DNA of 64,000 bases from Halobellus salinus (GTDB taxonomy: Archaea > Halobacteriota > Halobacteria > Halobacteriales > Haloferacaceae), in assembly GCF_014646875.1 (NCBI RefSeq), contig NZ_BMOC01000001.1, positions 1-64,000 of the forward strand, in the 5' to 3' direction. Positions 26,514 through 35,161 of the stretch are shown one piece after another. The notes below the pieces were generated by a model. That model saw only the letters and a program-made list of their open reading frames with translations, was not told the origin of the DNA and ran no database searches. The translations under genes and the position numbers were made by a program. Each line of letters begins with the position of its first letter. Position 1 is the first letter of the stretch.

Positions 26514-27136
26514 TCACCCCGACCGGGTGCGGGTCGTGACCGCGATCCCAACCAACACGACCGCGGCGCCGAGCACCGTCACGGCACCCGGAACCTCGTT
26601 GAGTAGCACCAGCGCGAGGAACGTACTCGCGACGGGTTCGCACAGCAACGAGACGCTGACCGCGGTCAACCGCACGTATCTCAGCGCCGAGTTGAGTACC
26701 GTGTGTCCAACCACTCCGGGGACGAGCGCCATCGCGACGAACAGCACCCACTCCCGGCGTGCGTACCCTGACAGCGACGCCCCCGTCTCGACCGCGACCG
26801 ATCCGAGAGTCACCGCACACGCGGTGTACACGGTGAAAGTGTACGCGGCGAGCGACAACCGCTGCCGGCGGCCGTCCCGACCGAGAGCCGCTCGTCAACA
26901 AGCACCGCGGCGCCGACGCGGACAAACACCGGCTGTGTCGTGATCAGCGTCACCGGCGCCGCCACCGTGGTCAGCTCTAAGCTCTCAAAGAAGCTCGCGA
27001 AGTGGACCGCGAGGGCAACCCCCGACACCACGGCGACCCTCAGGTCGCGCCGCGAAATCGCCCGGAACCCGCCGCGGTTGCGGAGCGCAAAGGGTGCGAT
27101 CGCCGCGGTCGTGAACAGCACGCGGTAGATACTCAC
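26514..27136 (-). pseudogene. EamA/DMT-family transporter, decayed
   Basis: Two fragments of one drug/metabolite transporter in different frames. The upstream part (27136 to about 26885) reads IYRVLFTTAAIAPFALRNRG, then an EamA helix pair (VALAVHFASFFESLELTTVA, TTQPVFVRVGAAVLVDERLS). The downstream part (26858-26514) has SLSGYARREWVLFVAMALVP, GHTVLNSALRYVRLTAVSVS and VLLNEVPGAVTVLGAAVV. The first transmembrane helix and the middle of the protein (end of the first EamA repeat and linker) are missing, and the frame shifts between the parts. Intact members are about 300 residues. I call it a pseudogene. Confidence 0.78.
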
Positions 27137-27215
27137 GCCCGCCGACTGACCCCGGTGTGGTCCACGTACTCCCGTCGGCCGCGGTCAATGCGTGGACCGC
27201 GACCCGTCGTCGGAT

Positions 27216-27380
27216 ATGCGCACCTGTCCGTGGTGTGAGTATTCACACCGGAGTGCCGACAAGCGCGACCCGCCGGCCGACGGGGACGGCGACCTGCCCG
27301 ACCCGACGTCCCCGCGGTAGGACGACGGGTCGTTCTACTGCCCACGGTGGGAGGAGTCCGTTCGCCCCGAGAGCGTGTGA
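27216..27380 (+). pseudogene. small zinc-ribbon-like ORF interrupted by TAG
   Basis: An ATG at 27216 opens a reading frame with MRTCPWCEYSHRSADKRD and reaches a TAG at 27318-27320 after 34 codons. The same frame continues with DDGSFYCPRWEESVRPESV to a TGA at 27378-27380. Together these look like a two-knuckle zinc ribbon (CPWC ... CPRW) in which the last Cys has become Trp and a nonsense codon has arisen. It lies between two other gene remnants, so decay is the simplest reading. Confidence 0.4.
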
Positions 27381-27385
27381 GGGGG

Positions 27386-27425
27386 GTCGGAGCCGCGCCG
27401 TCGGGGTCGGAGCCGCGCCGTCGGG
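27386..27425. repeat. 20-bp tandem duplication
   Basis: Two exact adjacent copies of gtcggagccgcgccgtcggg, followed by a diverging third start (gtcagagcggtcacg). It lies in non-coding DNA between gene remnants. Confidence 0.8.
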
Positions 27426-27489
27426 GTCAGAGCGGTCACGCTCCGGCGACGTACACGGGGTCGCGTGACGGGGGTCCGGCCGGAACGAC

Positions 27490-27655
27490 CCTGGTGTCCC
27501 CACGACCCGCGTGTATGCGTCCGGCGCCACGTACCAGCCGTGGTCGGTCGTCGCGTCGATGGCGTCGCGACCCTCGGCCGTCGACAGCGCGCCGTCCCTT
27601 ACCCGGGGAGGACGAGATACGCGGTCCCCCGCGTCTCGGTATTTTCCACCTCGGT
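27490..27655 (-). pseudogene. remnant of a DUF3368 (PIN-like, VapC-type) protein C-terminus
   Basis: The minus strand reads NTETRGTAYLVLPG followed by a stop in one frame, and in the neighbouring frame continues VRDGALSTAEGRDAIDATTD then HGWYVAPDAYTRVVG. Together this resembles the C-terminal third of haloarchaeal DUF3368 proteins, PIN-like toxins of toxin-antitoxin pairs, with a small indel at about 27600. No N-terminal part or antitoxin gene is visible. Assignment is from recognition of the motif pattern only. Confidence 0.45.
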
Positions 27656-27700
27656 CGCGGAGTGTCAAGCGGACTCGTCCATCACGGCGACCGCGTCGGG

Positions 27701-28276
27701 TCACCGGAGCTCCGGCGGCTCCTCGGATTCGCCGGTCTTCATCTCGGCGGTGTAGTGTTTGTGTATCACCGCCGATGAGATGAACGCAACGACGATCGCG
27801 AGCATCCACCCCGCGTCCGGGAGGAGCGCGAACGGCCACGCGCCGACCCATACCGCGGCGGTGAGCGCGATCCCGACGGTCGAGAGCCCCAAATAGTAGG
27901 TGCTCCAGGGGATCTCCCGCCCCTCGACGACATCCATGTACAGGTCGACGTTCTCTAGTGCGGGCGTGGGTTCGATAACGCCGCGGTCCTTGTTGAACTC
28001 CACGACGCCCACCCGTTCCATCTTTGGCAGGTGCGACTGCTGGAGCGCGGTGTACACCCGCTTGCGCTCGCTACCGGTGAGTTCCGCGGTGTCGACGCCG
28101 TTTTCCCACGCAGCGATCTGCTCGGCCATGTCGCCGATCTCCACCGTCTCCGACTCCCGTTTCAGCAGGTGCATCGCGAAGCGCCGCCGTCGGTTCGAGA
28201 GCACCTCAAACAGTTCGTCCTCGGATAGTTCCGCCGCCAGCCCATCACCTCCGTCTACTTGTATTGGCGACACCAT
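27701..28276 (-). CDS. winged-helix regulator with two transmembrane helices (DUF7344-type)
   Basis: A 191-residue protein. The N-terminal domain is a winged helix typical of haloarchaeal DUF7344 proteins (LSEDELFEVLSNRRRRFAMH, then GSERKRVYTALQQSHLPKME and VVEFNKDRGVIEPTP). Two transmembrane helices follow (about residues 128-145 and 152-170). The C-terminal tail is cytosolic and acidic. A membrane-tethered DNA-binding protein is implied. The start codon follows an AT-rich upstream region with a TATA-like sequence (tttatgtc on the minus strand). It may regulate the divergent surface locus; that is inference. Confidence 0.8.
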   Translation of the reverse strand: MVSPIQVDGGDGLAAELSEDELFEVLSNRRRRFAMHLLKRESETVEIGDMAEQIAAWENGVDTAELTGSERKRVYTALQQSHLPKMERVGVVEFNKDRGVIEPTPALENVDLYMDVVEGREIPWSTYYLGLSTVGIALTAAVWVGAWPFALLPDAGWMLAIVVAFISSAVIHKHYTAEMKTGESEEPPELR

Positions 28277-28691
28277 TCACATCCGATACGTGAGAACCTA
28301 TAGACATAAACCCCGTGATGTTTTTACATATTTTGTTTGAGATGGTGGTCAGGGGTCGGCCGCGTTTTTCGCTCGAACGACGCTGTCTCAGAGCCTACGA
28401 CCCGGTGTTGCTGTCGCGAGTGGAGTTCCCAAGCGGGGAGACAACGCCGGCGCACGACCGTGGCCGGGAGTGCAAGCGGAACGGTGATCACACCCGGCCT
28501 ACGGCCGCCGTCTCACGGACAACGGGGTGTTGGCAGTTTTGCGTATCGGGCAGGAATGAGACGGAAGCAGAACAGTTGCAACCGAGACAGTCCCAGCAAG
28601 GGGTGGACTACCCACATCAAGCGATCCCTTCGGCAGTTTCAACCACACCATAACGAAACCCCTACCCGAATAAACTCTCCCGGAGCCACTG
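28277..28691. other. intergenic region between regulator and surface locus
   Basis: About 415 bases without a supported gene. The first 80 bases are AT-rich (tgatgtttttacatattttg) and should hold promoter elements for the divergent regulator gene. The rest has short open stretches on both strands but no recognisable protein. An aataaactc sequence lies 20 bases before the next ATG and may serve as its TATA element. Confidence 0.6.
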
Positions 28692-30236
28692 ATGCTGTCT
28701 CGCCGCCGCACCGTGATTCTCGCTGTCGCCCTCGTAGCAGCGGGATCGCTCGTCTTCACCACGGGGGCAGCGGTGCTTGACGACCCCGCTGACACCGTCG
28801 CGGAGGACCGTCTCACGGTCCAGCCTGCGGAGGGACCGAACGGGAAGTACGCGTACCTGAACGACGCCGAGGAGGTCGTGATCGACATCTCGCCCACCAA
28901 CCCGAAGCTCTCGGCGGAGTTCGAGGGTGTGACCCCCGACACGTTCGCGTCGGCCGACGGCGTCTTTACCATCACGTACACCGCTGACGAGTACGCGCGG
29001 GTCTGGATCGAGCACGGCGGGGAAAACGTCACTTTCGTCCCCGACAGCGACTCCGTCAAGGGGACAGTCGACAGCACCCTGGAGGGCGAACCCAACAACG
29101 TCACGCTCGGGCCGAACGAGACGGTCACGGTCGGCCTCCGGATCGACGCCCGCGGCGAGGTCGCGGGCACGCAACTCGGTGCCAACGAGTTCTCGATCCG
29201 CGCGGAGGTCGTCGATCCCGAGGACGTGTCGGTGTCGTCGGGCGGCGATGGGGACGGCAACAGCCCGTCGGTGAGTGTGATGTCGCCGGCCACGAACGAG
29301 CGGGAGTTCGTCGCGACCGACACTCGCCCCGGCGGGGACGTCACGTTCGACGCCGGCGGGATGGAGATGGACGGCGGGAACGTCACCGTAGACCGGATCG
29401 AACTCGCCGGCGTTCCGGGCGGGGACCTCGAACTCGACGTCACCGGCAGCCCCGACGCGTTCGACGAGGCGGGGGCGCTGGACGCCGCAAGGCGGCCGCG
29501 CTCGCTGGCGTACCTCTCGCTGCAACACAGCTTCGACGCCGAGGGGGCCGACGGCACGACGCTGCGATTCAGCGCCGATCCCGCGTACCTCGATCGCGCG
29601 GGGGTGGCCCCCGAACACGTGGCGCTCTACCGCCGGACCGACACCGGCGGGTGGGAGCGGTTGCCGACCGACCCCCTCGACGGGCCGGCCGCCCGCCAGC
29701 GGGGCCTCCCCGACGACCGCGTCCACTTCCGCGCGCGAACCGACGATCTCTCCACCTTCGCCGTGGGCGAACGGGTGCCACGGTTGGACGTCACCGACAC
29801 GGCGACCGACGCCTCAGTCGTCGCGCCCGGGGAGTCGGTCACGGTGCGCACGACCGTCACGAACGGCGGGGGCGTGGCCGGCGAGCGCACGGTTACGCTC
29901 ACCGCCAACGGCGAGACGGTCGCGGCCGAACGGGTGACGCTCGATCCGGGCGCGTCAACGACGGTCGAGCTCACCGGGCAGGTGGCTACCGCGGGCGAGG
30001 TCACCCTCTCTGTCGACGACGCCGAGGTGGAGACGCTGCTCGTAGAACAGCCCGACGCCGGAACCGACCCCGCAGCCGAACGCCCAGAGGGCGCGGCGAC
30101 GCCCGAAGACACCGGGTCCGACAGTCCGGTTCTGGAGCCGAGCGGCGTCGACATCGATGGCCTCGCTGGGCTGGCGTTACTCGTCGGAATCGTCACCGCA
30201 GCCGTCCCACTCGTCCGGCGGATTTCGCGACAGTGA
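28692..30236 (+). CDS. secreted surface protein, DUF1102-like with CARDB-like domain
   Basis: A 514-residue exported protein. A signal sequence or anchor covers about residues 1-28 (VILAVALVAAGSLVFTTGAA). The first half resembles DUF1102 proteins found beside haloarchaeal signal peptidases (ISPTNPKLSAEFEGVTPDTF, GPNETVTVGLRIDARGEV). The middle resembles PGF-pre-PGF regions (DGTTLRFSADPAYLDRAGVA, VALYRRTDTGGWERLPTD). The third part is a CARDB/BatB-like domain (VVAPGESVTVRTTVTNGGGV). A Thr/Asp/Glu-rich stretch and a C-terminal transmembrane helix (GLAGLALLVGIVTAAVPLV) anchor it. It probably forms part of the cell surface. Confidence 0.8.
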   Translation: MLSRRRTVILAVALVAAGSLVFTTGAAVLDDPADTVAEDRLTVQPAEGPNGKYAYLNDAEEVVIDISPTNPKLSAEFEGVTPDTFASADGVFTITYTADEYARVWIEHGGENVTFVPDSDSVKGTVDSTLEGEPNNVTLGPNETVTVGLRIDARGEVAGTQLGANEFSIRAEVVDPEDVSVSSGGDGDGNSPSVSVMSPATNEREFVATDTRPGGDVTFDAGGMEMDGGNVTVDRIELAGVPGGDLELDVTGSPDAFDEAGALDAARRPRSLAYLSLQHSFDAEGADGTTLRFSADPAYLDRAGVAPEHVALYRRTDTGGWERLPTDPLDGPAARQRGLPDDRVHFRARTDDLSTFAVGERVPRLDVTDTATDASVVAPGESVTVRTTVTNGGGVAGERTVTLTANGETVAAERVTLDPGASTTVELTGQVATAGEVTLSVDDAEVETLLVEQPDAGTDPAAERPEGAATPEDTGSDSPVLEPSGVDIDGLAGLALLVGIVTAAVPLVRRISRQ

Positions 30237-30333
30237 CCGCGACTCACCGACCGTGCGGCCGGGGCACCCCGAGGGGAGTCCGTCGAGACCGGACACCGGA
30301 CACCGGAGCGGCGGGCGGGTGGTGGGTGACGCC

Positions 30334-31287
30334 GTGACGCGAGGCCGGTCCGATGACGCCCGCACGACAGCCGCGGACTGGTCCGGCGAGGTCAACAGCG
30401 GGAGTTCCGACGCCGATCGTGGCGAGGAGGTTGCCGCCGCGACCGGCGCCGACGGCTTCCGGTCCGAGTTGGTCGCGGGCGTCCGCGCCATCGACGTGGC
30501 TGTTCTCTGCGCGGTCCCGGCCGCCTTGGTCGCCACCTTCGCCCTCCCGATCGAACTCCGCCGGTCGCTCGCGTTCGACTACACAGACCCCACGCTGTCA
30601 ACGGCGTTCACCGCCCACTACGTCCACCTCCGGGCAACGCACCTCGCGGGGAACCTGGTGGGGTACGGGCTGCTCGCGGGCGTCGGCTACGCCCTCGCGG
30701 TCATCGGCGACCGGCGGCGGCTCTTCGTGACCGCGCTCGCGACGTTCCTGCTCGCGTTCCCGGTCGCGCTCTCGGCGTTGAACCTGGCCGTGCCGCGGAA
30801 CGCCGTCGGGTTCGGGTTTTCGGGGATTAACATGGCGCTCCTGGGGCTGCTCCCGCTTCTGCTCTGGACGTACGCCTGTGAGCGGTTCGCCCCTGACGCG
30901 TCCGTGCGGGCGCTTCCCGCGGTCTTTTTTCTCCTCGTTGGGTGGATCTCGCTGCTGGCGCTGCCGGTGTCCACCACCGGTGTCGGGCTCGCGGGGCTCG
31001 CGACGGCGGGCGCTGGGATTTCAATCGGGGTCGTCTACGTGATGAGCACCGACGGGGGGCGTCGGCTGCCAACCCGCGAACGGCTCCGGGCCGTGACGTC
31101 TCGGCCGGGGGACGGCGACCTGTTCGTGGCGGGGGTGGTCCTGCTCGTGGGGTATCCGGTTGTCGGGTTCCCCGCCGACCCCACCGGGACTGGGGGCGTC
31201 GTGAACCTCTACGTCCACCTGCTCGGGTTCTGCCTCGGGTTCATCGGCGCGTTCATCCTGCTCGCGGGCGACGTTGTCGACGAATGA
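30334..31287 (+). CDS. rhomboid-like intramembrane protease candidate
   Basis: A 317-residue polytopic protein with seven or eight helices. It shows rhomboid-type motifs: HLAGNLVGYGLLAGVGYALA (the H-x-x-x-N helix), NAVGFGFSGINMALLG with the GxSG nucleophile S163, and NLYVHLLGFCLGFIGAF with a candidate catalytic H295. Loop 1 is unusual. The protein is preceded by about 60 polar residues. No ATG is well placed; I used the GTG at 30334, but GTGs at 30319 and 30322 are equally possible. Its place between a surface protein and signal peptidase suggests surface-protein maturation. Confidence 0.65.
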   Translation: MTRGRSDDARTTAADWSGEVNSGSSDADRGEEVAAATGADGFRSELVAGVRAIDVAVLCAVPAALVATFALPIELRRSLAFDYTDPTLSTAFTAHYVHLRATHLAGNLVGYGLLAGVGYALAVIGDRRRLFVTALATFLLAFPVALSALNLAVPRNAVGFGFSGINMALLGLLPLLLWTYACERFAPDASVRALPAVFFLLVGWISLLALPVSTTGVGLAGLATAGAGISIGVVYVMSTDGGRRLPTRERLRAVTSRPGDGDLFVAGVVLLVGYPVVGFPADPTGTGGVVNLYVHLLGFCLGFIGAFILLAGDVVDE

Positions 31288-31341
31288 AGGCCCGTCTCCC
31301 CCGAGCCACACACGGGGTGGCAGCCGGTCGTGAACCACGAA

Positions 31342-31349
31342 TTTATAAT
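31342..31349 (+). promoter_or_regulatory. TATA-like element upstream of signal peptidase gene
   Basis: TTTATAAT stands out in GC-rich surroundings between the rhomboid-like gene and the signal peptidase gene (ATG 31441). It would place transcription start near 31375 and give a leader of about 65 bases. Confidence 0.5.
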
Positions 31350-31440
31350 GATTCGATGACACCATCGAAGCGAGGCCGTCGGGCCGCCTCCGCACACGCC
31401 GACGGCCGCCGGCGGTGACGGTGACGGTGTCAGACACCAC

Positions 31441-32604
31441 ATGTCCCCCAAACGAATCCTCTCACTCACACTTCAAGTGGGTGTCGCGGTCGTGGTCCTC
31501 TCGGTGGTCGTCGGGCAGTTCCTCGGGCAGCCGATACTCCTCAGCTTCGTCGAGACCGGGAGCATGCAACCGACGCTCGACCCCGGTGACGGGTTCGTCG
31601 CGATCCCCACCGCGGTCGCGGGCGACATCGGCCCCGGCGACGTCGTGACCTTCGAGGCCCAAGAGATCCAAGGCGGCGGGCTAACGACCCACCGCGTGGT
31701 CGCGGAGACCGAACGCGGGTACGTCACTCGAGGGGACAACAATCCCTTCTCCGACCAGGACGGCGGCGAACCCATTGTCCAAGAGGCCGAGATCGTCGCG
31801 AAGGCGCTCAGCGTCGGCGGGGGCGTCGTCGTCATCCCGCACCTTGGCACGGTCGCGATGGGCTTTCAGGCCGCGTTCGGGTCGGTGCAGACGTGGCTCG
31901 CGGTCACGTTCGGCGTCCGGTCGCTCCAGGGCACCCAGGGGCTCGCGTACATCCTTTTCGGGCTCTCGGCGGCCGCGTACGCGGTCGATTGGTACACCGA
32001 CCGCGGGAGTCGTGACCGCCCCGAACGGGACCGCTCGCGCAACGACGGTACGTCGGTGTTCGCGATCGTGCTCGTCCTGGCGCTTGTGTTGATCGGGACC
32101 GCGACCGCGGCCATGGTCGTCCCCGGAGGCACCCAGGAGTACGGAGTCGTGAGCGCCGAGTTCGAGTCGGAAGACCCCACAGTCATCGAGCGCGGCACGA
32201 GCCAGGAGATCGAGTACGTCGCCCCCAACGCCGGACTCATTCCGGTGTACGCCTACGTCACGCCGGGGAGTCCGGGGGTCGACGTCGATCCCCGGCGGGT
32301 GTACGTCGGGAGCCGCGGCGAGGCAACCACCGCGGTGACGCTGTCAGCCCCTGAAGAGACCGGCTACTACCGGCTGTTCGTCGCCGAACACCGATACCTC
32401 GCGGTTCTGCCACCCAGCGTGATCGACGAACTCTACGGCGTCCATCCGTGGGCGCCGCTGCTCGCGATCGACGCGCTGCTGGGCGGCAGCATCGTCGTAC
32501 TCGGCGTCGTCCTCTTCCGTGGCGGGCCCGCGCGGATCCGCTCTCGGGAGTCGCGCGCGCACTCCTCGTCATACCGGCGGTTCCTCCGAGAACTATACAG
32601 GTGA
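31441..32604 (+). CDS. signal peptidase I (archaeal/ER type), long form
   Basis: A 387-residue membrane protease of family S26B that removes signal peptides outside the membrane. After an N-terminal helix, the catalytic Ser is in ETGSMQPTLDPGDGFV (S41) and the His that replaces bacterial Lys is in LTTHRVVAETERGYVTRGD (H84). Archaeal SPases are often near 200-250 residues; here extra helices (about 165-182 and 206-226) and an extracytoplasmic domain (residues about 235-325) follow, then a last helix. This long form is typically paired with DUF1102 and DUF5305 proteins. The next gene starts 4 bases after its stop. Confidence 0.88.
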   Translation: MSPKRILSLTLQVGVAVVVLSVVVGQFLGQPILLSFVETGSMQPTLDPGDGFVAIPTAVAGDIGPGDVVTFEAQEIQGGGLTTHRVVAETERGYVTRGDNNPFSDQDGGEPIVQEAEIVAKALSVGGGVVVIPHLGTVAMGFQAAFGSVQTWLAVTFGVRSLQGTQGLAYILFGLSAAAYAVDWYTDRGSRDRPERDRSRNDGTSVFAIVLVLALVLIGTATAAMVVPGGTQEYGVVSAEFESEDPTVIERGTSQEIEYVAPNAGLIPVYAYVTPGSPGVDVDPRRVYVGSRGEATTAVTLSAPEETGYYRLFVAEHRYLAVLPPSVIDELYGVHPWAPLLAIDALLGGSIVVLGVVLFRGGPARIRSRESRAHSSSYRRFLRELYR

Positions 32605-32608
32605 CCGA

Positions 32609-33865
32609 ATGAGCTCTTCGACACAACCCAGCGAAACACGGCTCCGTAGTCGGGCGGTACTGCACGCACAGTTCACCGCGATCGCCATTGTCTGCCTGCT
32701 CGTTGCGGCGGCCGGCGCCGGGTTGGTGTACACGACTCACGTCGAACCCGGCACCACAACGGAGACGCGGACGACGTCCCCGCTCACCGTCGAGACGGAG
32801 TACGTCCACGCCGCGGAGGTGACCCAACCGAACTCCGTGTTCGCCACCGGGGCGGTTCTCAACGACCGGAGCACGTACTTCACGCGGATCGCGCCCGAAC
32901 TCGATATCGACATCGAGACCCGGTACACCGCGGCCACCGCCAGCAACGTCTCCGTCGATGTCACGTCGGAACTCGTTATCCGGAACGTCGGCGAGGACGG
33001 CGAGGTGGTCTACTGGAGCGACCGGGAACCGCTCGCGAGCAGGCGGTTCTCCGGGGTGAGCTCCGGGGAGACCGTCGCCGTGTCGGTCGTTCTCAACACC
33101 TCTTCGGCCGGCGCGACCGCGGCGTCGATCGAAGAGGAACTCGGCGCCGCGCCCGGAACGACGGAGGTACTCGTCGTCTCAGAGGTCGGTGTGGACGGGA
33201 CATTTGAGGGTGAGCCCACGACGTACACCCGAACCATCGAGATGACCATAGAGCCCGGTGAGAGCACGTACGCAGTGTCTAACCCGGGGCTCCAGTCGGG
33301 CGGTCCCGAACGGACCGAACGGATCACCCGCCAGCGGAGCTACGGCCCCCTCCGGTCGATCGGCGGCCCACTTGTCTTTCTCGTGGGGATGGTCGGAACC
33401 GGGGCGCTGGTGTACGCTCGAGTCCGGACGCAACTCGCGCTCACGCCCGAGGAGGAGGCGTATCTCTCCTACCGCGACGACCGCTCGGAGTTCGCCGAGT
33501 GGATCACGCGAATCCGGCTTCCCGACCCGGTGTTTGAGCGCCCGCAAGCGGAGGCGTCGAGCCTCGGGGACTTGGTCGACTTCGCGATCGACAACGACAC
33601 CGGCGTGGTCGAGGACCCCGACACGGGCGTGTTCTACGCTGTCACCGGTGACCTTCTCTACGCGTATCGACCGCCATCGCCGACGGGCAGCGCTTCCGAG
33701 GCTGAGGCCGAGGCCGCTACCGGGACGGAATCGACGGCCGAAGAGGACGCAGGCGAAGTCAACAACGGTGACGAGTCGGAGCCGTCACCCGATACCGAGA
33801 CGGGGGTGGACAGCGACCGGCCGGACGGGGCCGACTCGGCGACCGACGCCGGATCGGCGGAGTAG
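32609..33865 (+). CDS. DUF5305-family membrane protein
   Basis: A 418-residue protein with an N-terminal transmembrane helix (FTAIAIVCLLVAAAGAGLVY), an extracytoplasmic domain (about 55-245) and a second helix (LRSIGGPLVFLVGMVGTGAL) followed by a cytoplasmic domain and an acidic tail. Segments ATGAVLNDRSTYFTRIAPEL and DIDIETRYTA match haloarchaeal DUF5305. These proteins co-occur with the long SPase and DUF1102 proteins; the 4-base spacing to the SPase gene makes an operon certain in practice. Function is unknown; an assembly factor for a surface structure is plausible. Confidence 0.82.
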   Translation: MSSSTQPSETRLRSRAVLHAQFTAIAIVCLLVAAAGAGLVYTTHVEPGTTTETRTTSPLTVETEYVHAAEVTQPNSVFATGAVLNDRSTYFTRIAPELDIDIETRYTAATASNVSVDVTSELVIRNVGEDGEVVYWSDREPLASRRFSGVSSGETVAVSVVLNTSSAGATAASIEEELGAAPGTTEVLVVSEVGVDGTFEGEPTTYTRTIEMTIEPGESTYAVSNPGLQSGGPERTERITRQRSYGPLRSIGGPLVFLVGMVGTGALVYARVRTQLALTPEEEAYLSYRDDRSEFAEWITRIRLPDPVFERPQAEASSLGDLVDFAIDNDTGVVEDPDTGVFYAVTGDLLYAYRPPSPTGSASEAEAEAATGTESTAEEDAGEVNNGDESEPSPDTETGVDSDRPDGADSATDAGSAE

Positions 33866-33926
33866 CCCGGACACGGCGGATGCGAGGTCTCAGTTCGTCG
33901 AAACGGGGCGGGGCTGTGGAGAGAGG

Positions 33927-34130
33927 TCAGTTCTGGCGCTGGACGATAGACAGATCGACGAGCAATCCGGGGATGCCCAGGAACCCGAAGGCGACGCCAC
34001 GGAGTCGCGGATCGGAAAGCCCCCCTGTCTCCGAATCGGAATACACGTAGTACCCGACAGTCGGCCAGAACACGAGCAGGTACACGCCGACGCGAACCGG
34101 TAGACCGTTGTACGCGGTCACGAGGCTCAT
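33927..34130 (-). CDS. small two-helix membrane protein
   Basis: A 67-residue hypothetical protein beginning MSLVTAYNGLPVRVGVYLLV. Two hydrophobic segments (about 14-30 and 44-62) flank a polar loop (SDSETGGLSDPRLRG). It looks like a real haloarchaeal small membrane protein because the hydrophobic pattern is clean and the ATG follows a stretch with lower GC. I do not recognise the family. It lies between the surface locus and tRNA-Thr. Confidence 0.55.
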   Translation of the reverse strand: MSLVTAYNGLPVRVGVYLLVFWPTVGYYVYSDSETGGLSDPRLRGVAFGFLGIPGLLVDLSIVQRQN

Positions 34131-34227
34131 CTCGTTCTTTCACCCGGACGGGAAGTCATATCCGAAGTCTCAGTCGGGAGTTGCGAAAGACCTGCCGGCG
34201 TGTGTACAAGGAGTGTACGGCGGGGAG

Positions 34228-34299
34228 AGCCTAGGCCGGGATTTGAACCCGGGGTCTCGTCCTTACCAAGGACGCGCTTTACCGCTAAGCTACCCAGGC
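34228..34299 (-). tRNA. tRNA-Thr (anticodon GGT)
   Basis: The minus strand folds as a full tRNA without intron. The acceptor stem is GCCTGGG/CCTAGGC with discriminator T, usual for archaeal tRNA-Thr. The anticodon arm is CGTCC-TTGGTAA-GGACG with anticodon GGT, and the T-arm is CCGGG-TTCAAAT-CCCGG. It is 72 bases and the CCA is not encoded. Confidence 0.95.
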
Positions 34300-34375
34300 G
34301 CGTATTGTCGTAACCCGGAATCGTCTTTAGACGTTTCGATTCGGGGCCGCCGTCGGCCGATCCGCGGTGCCGGCC

Positions 34376-35071
34376 TCAGGAGTCAGTCGCCGACGAGGGA
34401 ACCCGGTCGCTGGACGCCCCGCCGACCGCCGACAGCGACGCGATGCGTTCGGTAGTCGCCTCCGAGAACGCGGCGTCGGCCGGCGCGAGTTCCCCGTCAG
34501 CGTCGCAGTCGCGGCCGAGTTCGGCGGCGTACTCCACGGCCGCCGGCGGCGGGGTCGCGCCGACCGCGGTCATCCCCGTCGCCAGGGCGAGCGCAAACAC
34601 GTCGGCTTCGAGATTGCGGTCAAGGGAGCCGACGTCGGCGCCCTCGCCCCGCGCGAGCGTCTGGTCGCGGCCGAACGCCCGGACCACGTCGACCGCTCGG
34701 CCCGCCGCGTCGGTGCGTGCGAGCAGGTAGAACCCGCGGGAAACCAACACGTCGGCCGCGAGCACGTCGAGGTCGGCGTCGATATCTCCCGCGTCGGTGT
34801 CGATGGTCTCCGTCCAGGGTTCCGCCCACGCGAGCGACCGGGTGAGCCGAAGCCCCTCGTAGATCAGCTGCACCCCGGCGGCGCGTTCGGCGAGTCCGTC
34901 GGTGTCGGGATCCACCCCGGTTTCGGGGGCGCGGGCGCTCACAAGCGTCAACACAGCCGGTGTCATCGGCGCGTCCGAGAGCCGTTCGAGCAGGACCTCG
35001 CGGAGTCGGTCGGGCTCGATGTTGTCGACCGCCTCGCACGCGGCCTCGCGGACCCGCACGGCGTCGTCCAT
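34376..35071 (-). CDS. DUF7114-type haloarchaeal protein
   Basis: A 231-residue all-alpha soluble protein. Conserved-looking segments are MDDAVRVREAACEAVDNIEP, AAGVQLIYEGLRLTRSLAW, LAADVLVSRGFYLLART and LDRNLEADVFALALATG. I recognise it as the haloarchaeal DUF7114 family. The helical pattern with scattered Asp residues reminds me of isoprenoid-synthase-like folds, but canonical DDxxD motifs are absent, so no reaction is proposed. It is divergently oriented to the TrkA gene with a 90-base spacer. Confidence 0.8.
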   Translation of the reverse strand: MDDAVRVREAACEAVDNIEPDRLREVLLERLSDAPMTPAVLTLVSARAPETGVDPDTDGLAERAAGVQLIYEGLRLTRSLAWAEPWTETIDTDAGDIDADLDVLAADVLVSRGFYLLARTDAAGRAVDVVRAFGRDQTLARGEGADVGSLDRNLEADVFALALATGMTAVGATPPPAAVEYAAELGRDCDADGELAPADAAFSEATTERIASLSAVGGASSDRVPSSATDS

Positions 35072-35161
35072 CGAACGCAGGTAACGGCGGGAGCGGCAAA
35101 GACCTTTGGAACCGACGACGCCGGGTCCACGTTTTTGTACCCGCGTGTGCTACGGTGTCGT

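Noticed and set aside
27318-27320. TAG as a read-through or recoded codon in the zinc-ribbon frame
   Set aside because: Haloarchaea are not known to recode UAG; the downstream Cys-to-Trp change and nearby remnants favour simple decay.
28337-28780. plus-strand open frame overlapping the start of the surface-protein gene
   Set aside because: No conserved features, overlaps a clear signal sequence in another frame, and has no promoter.
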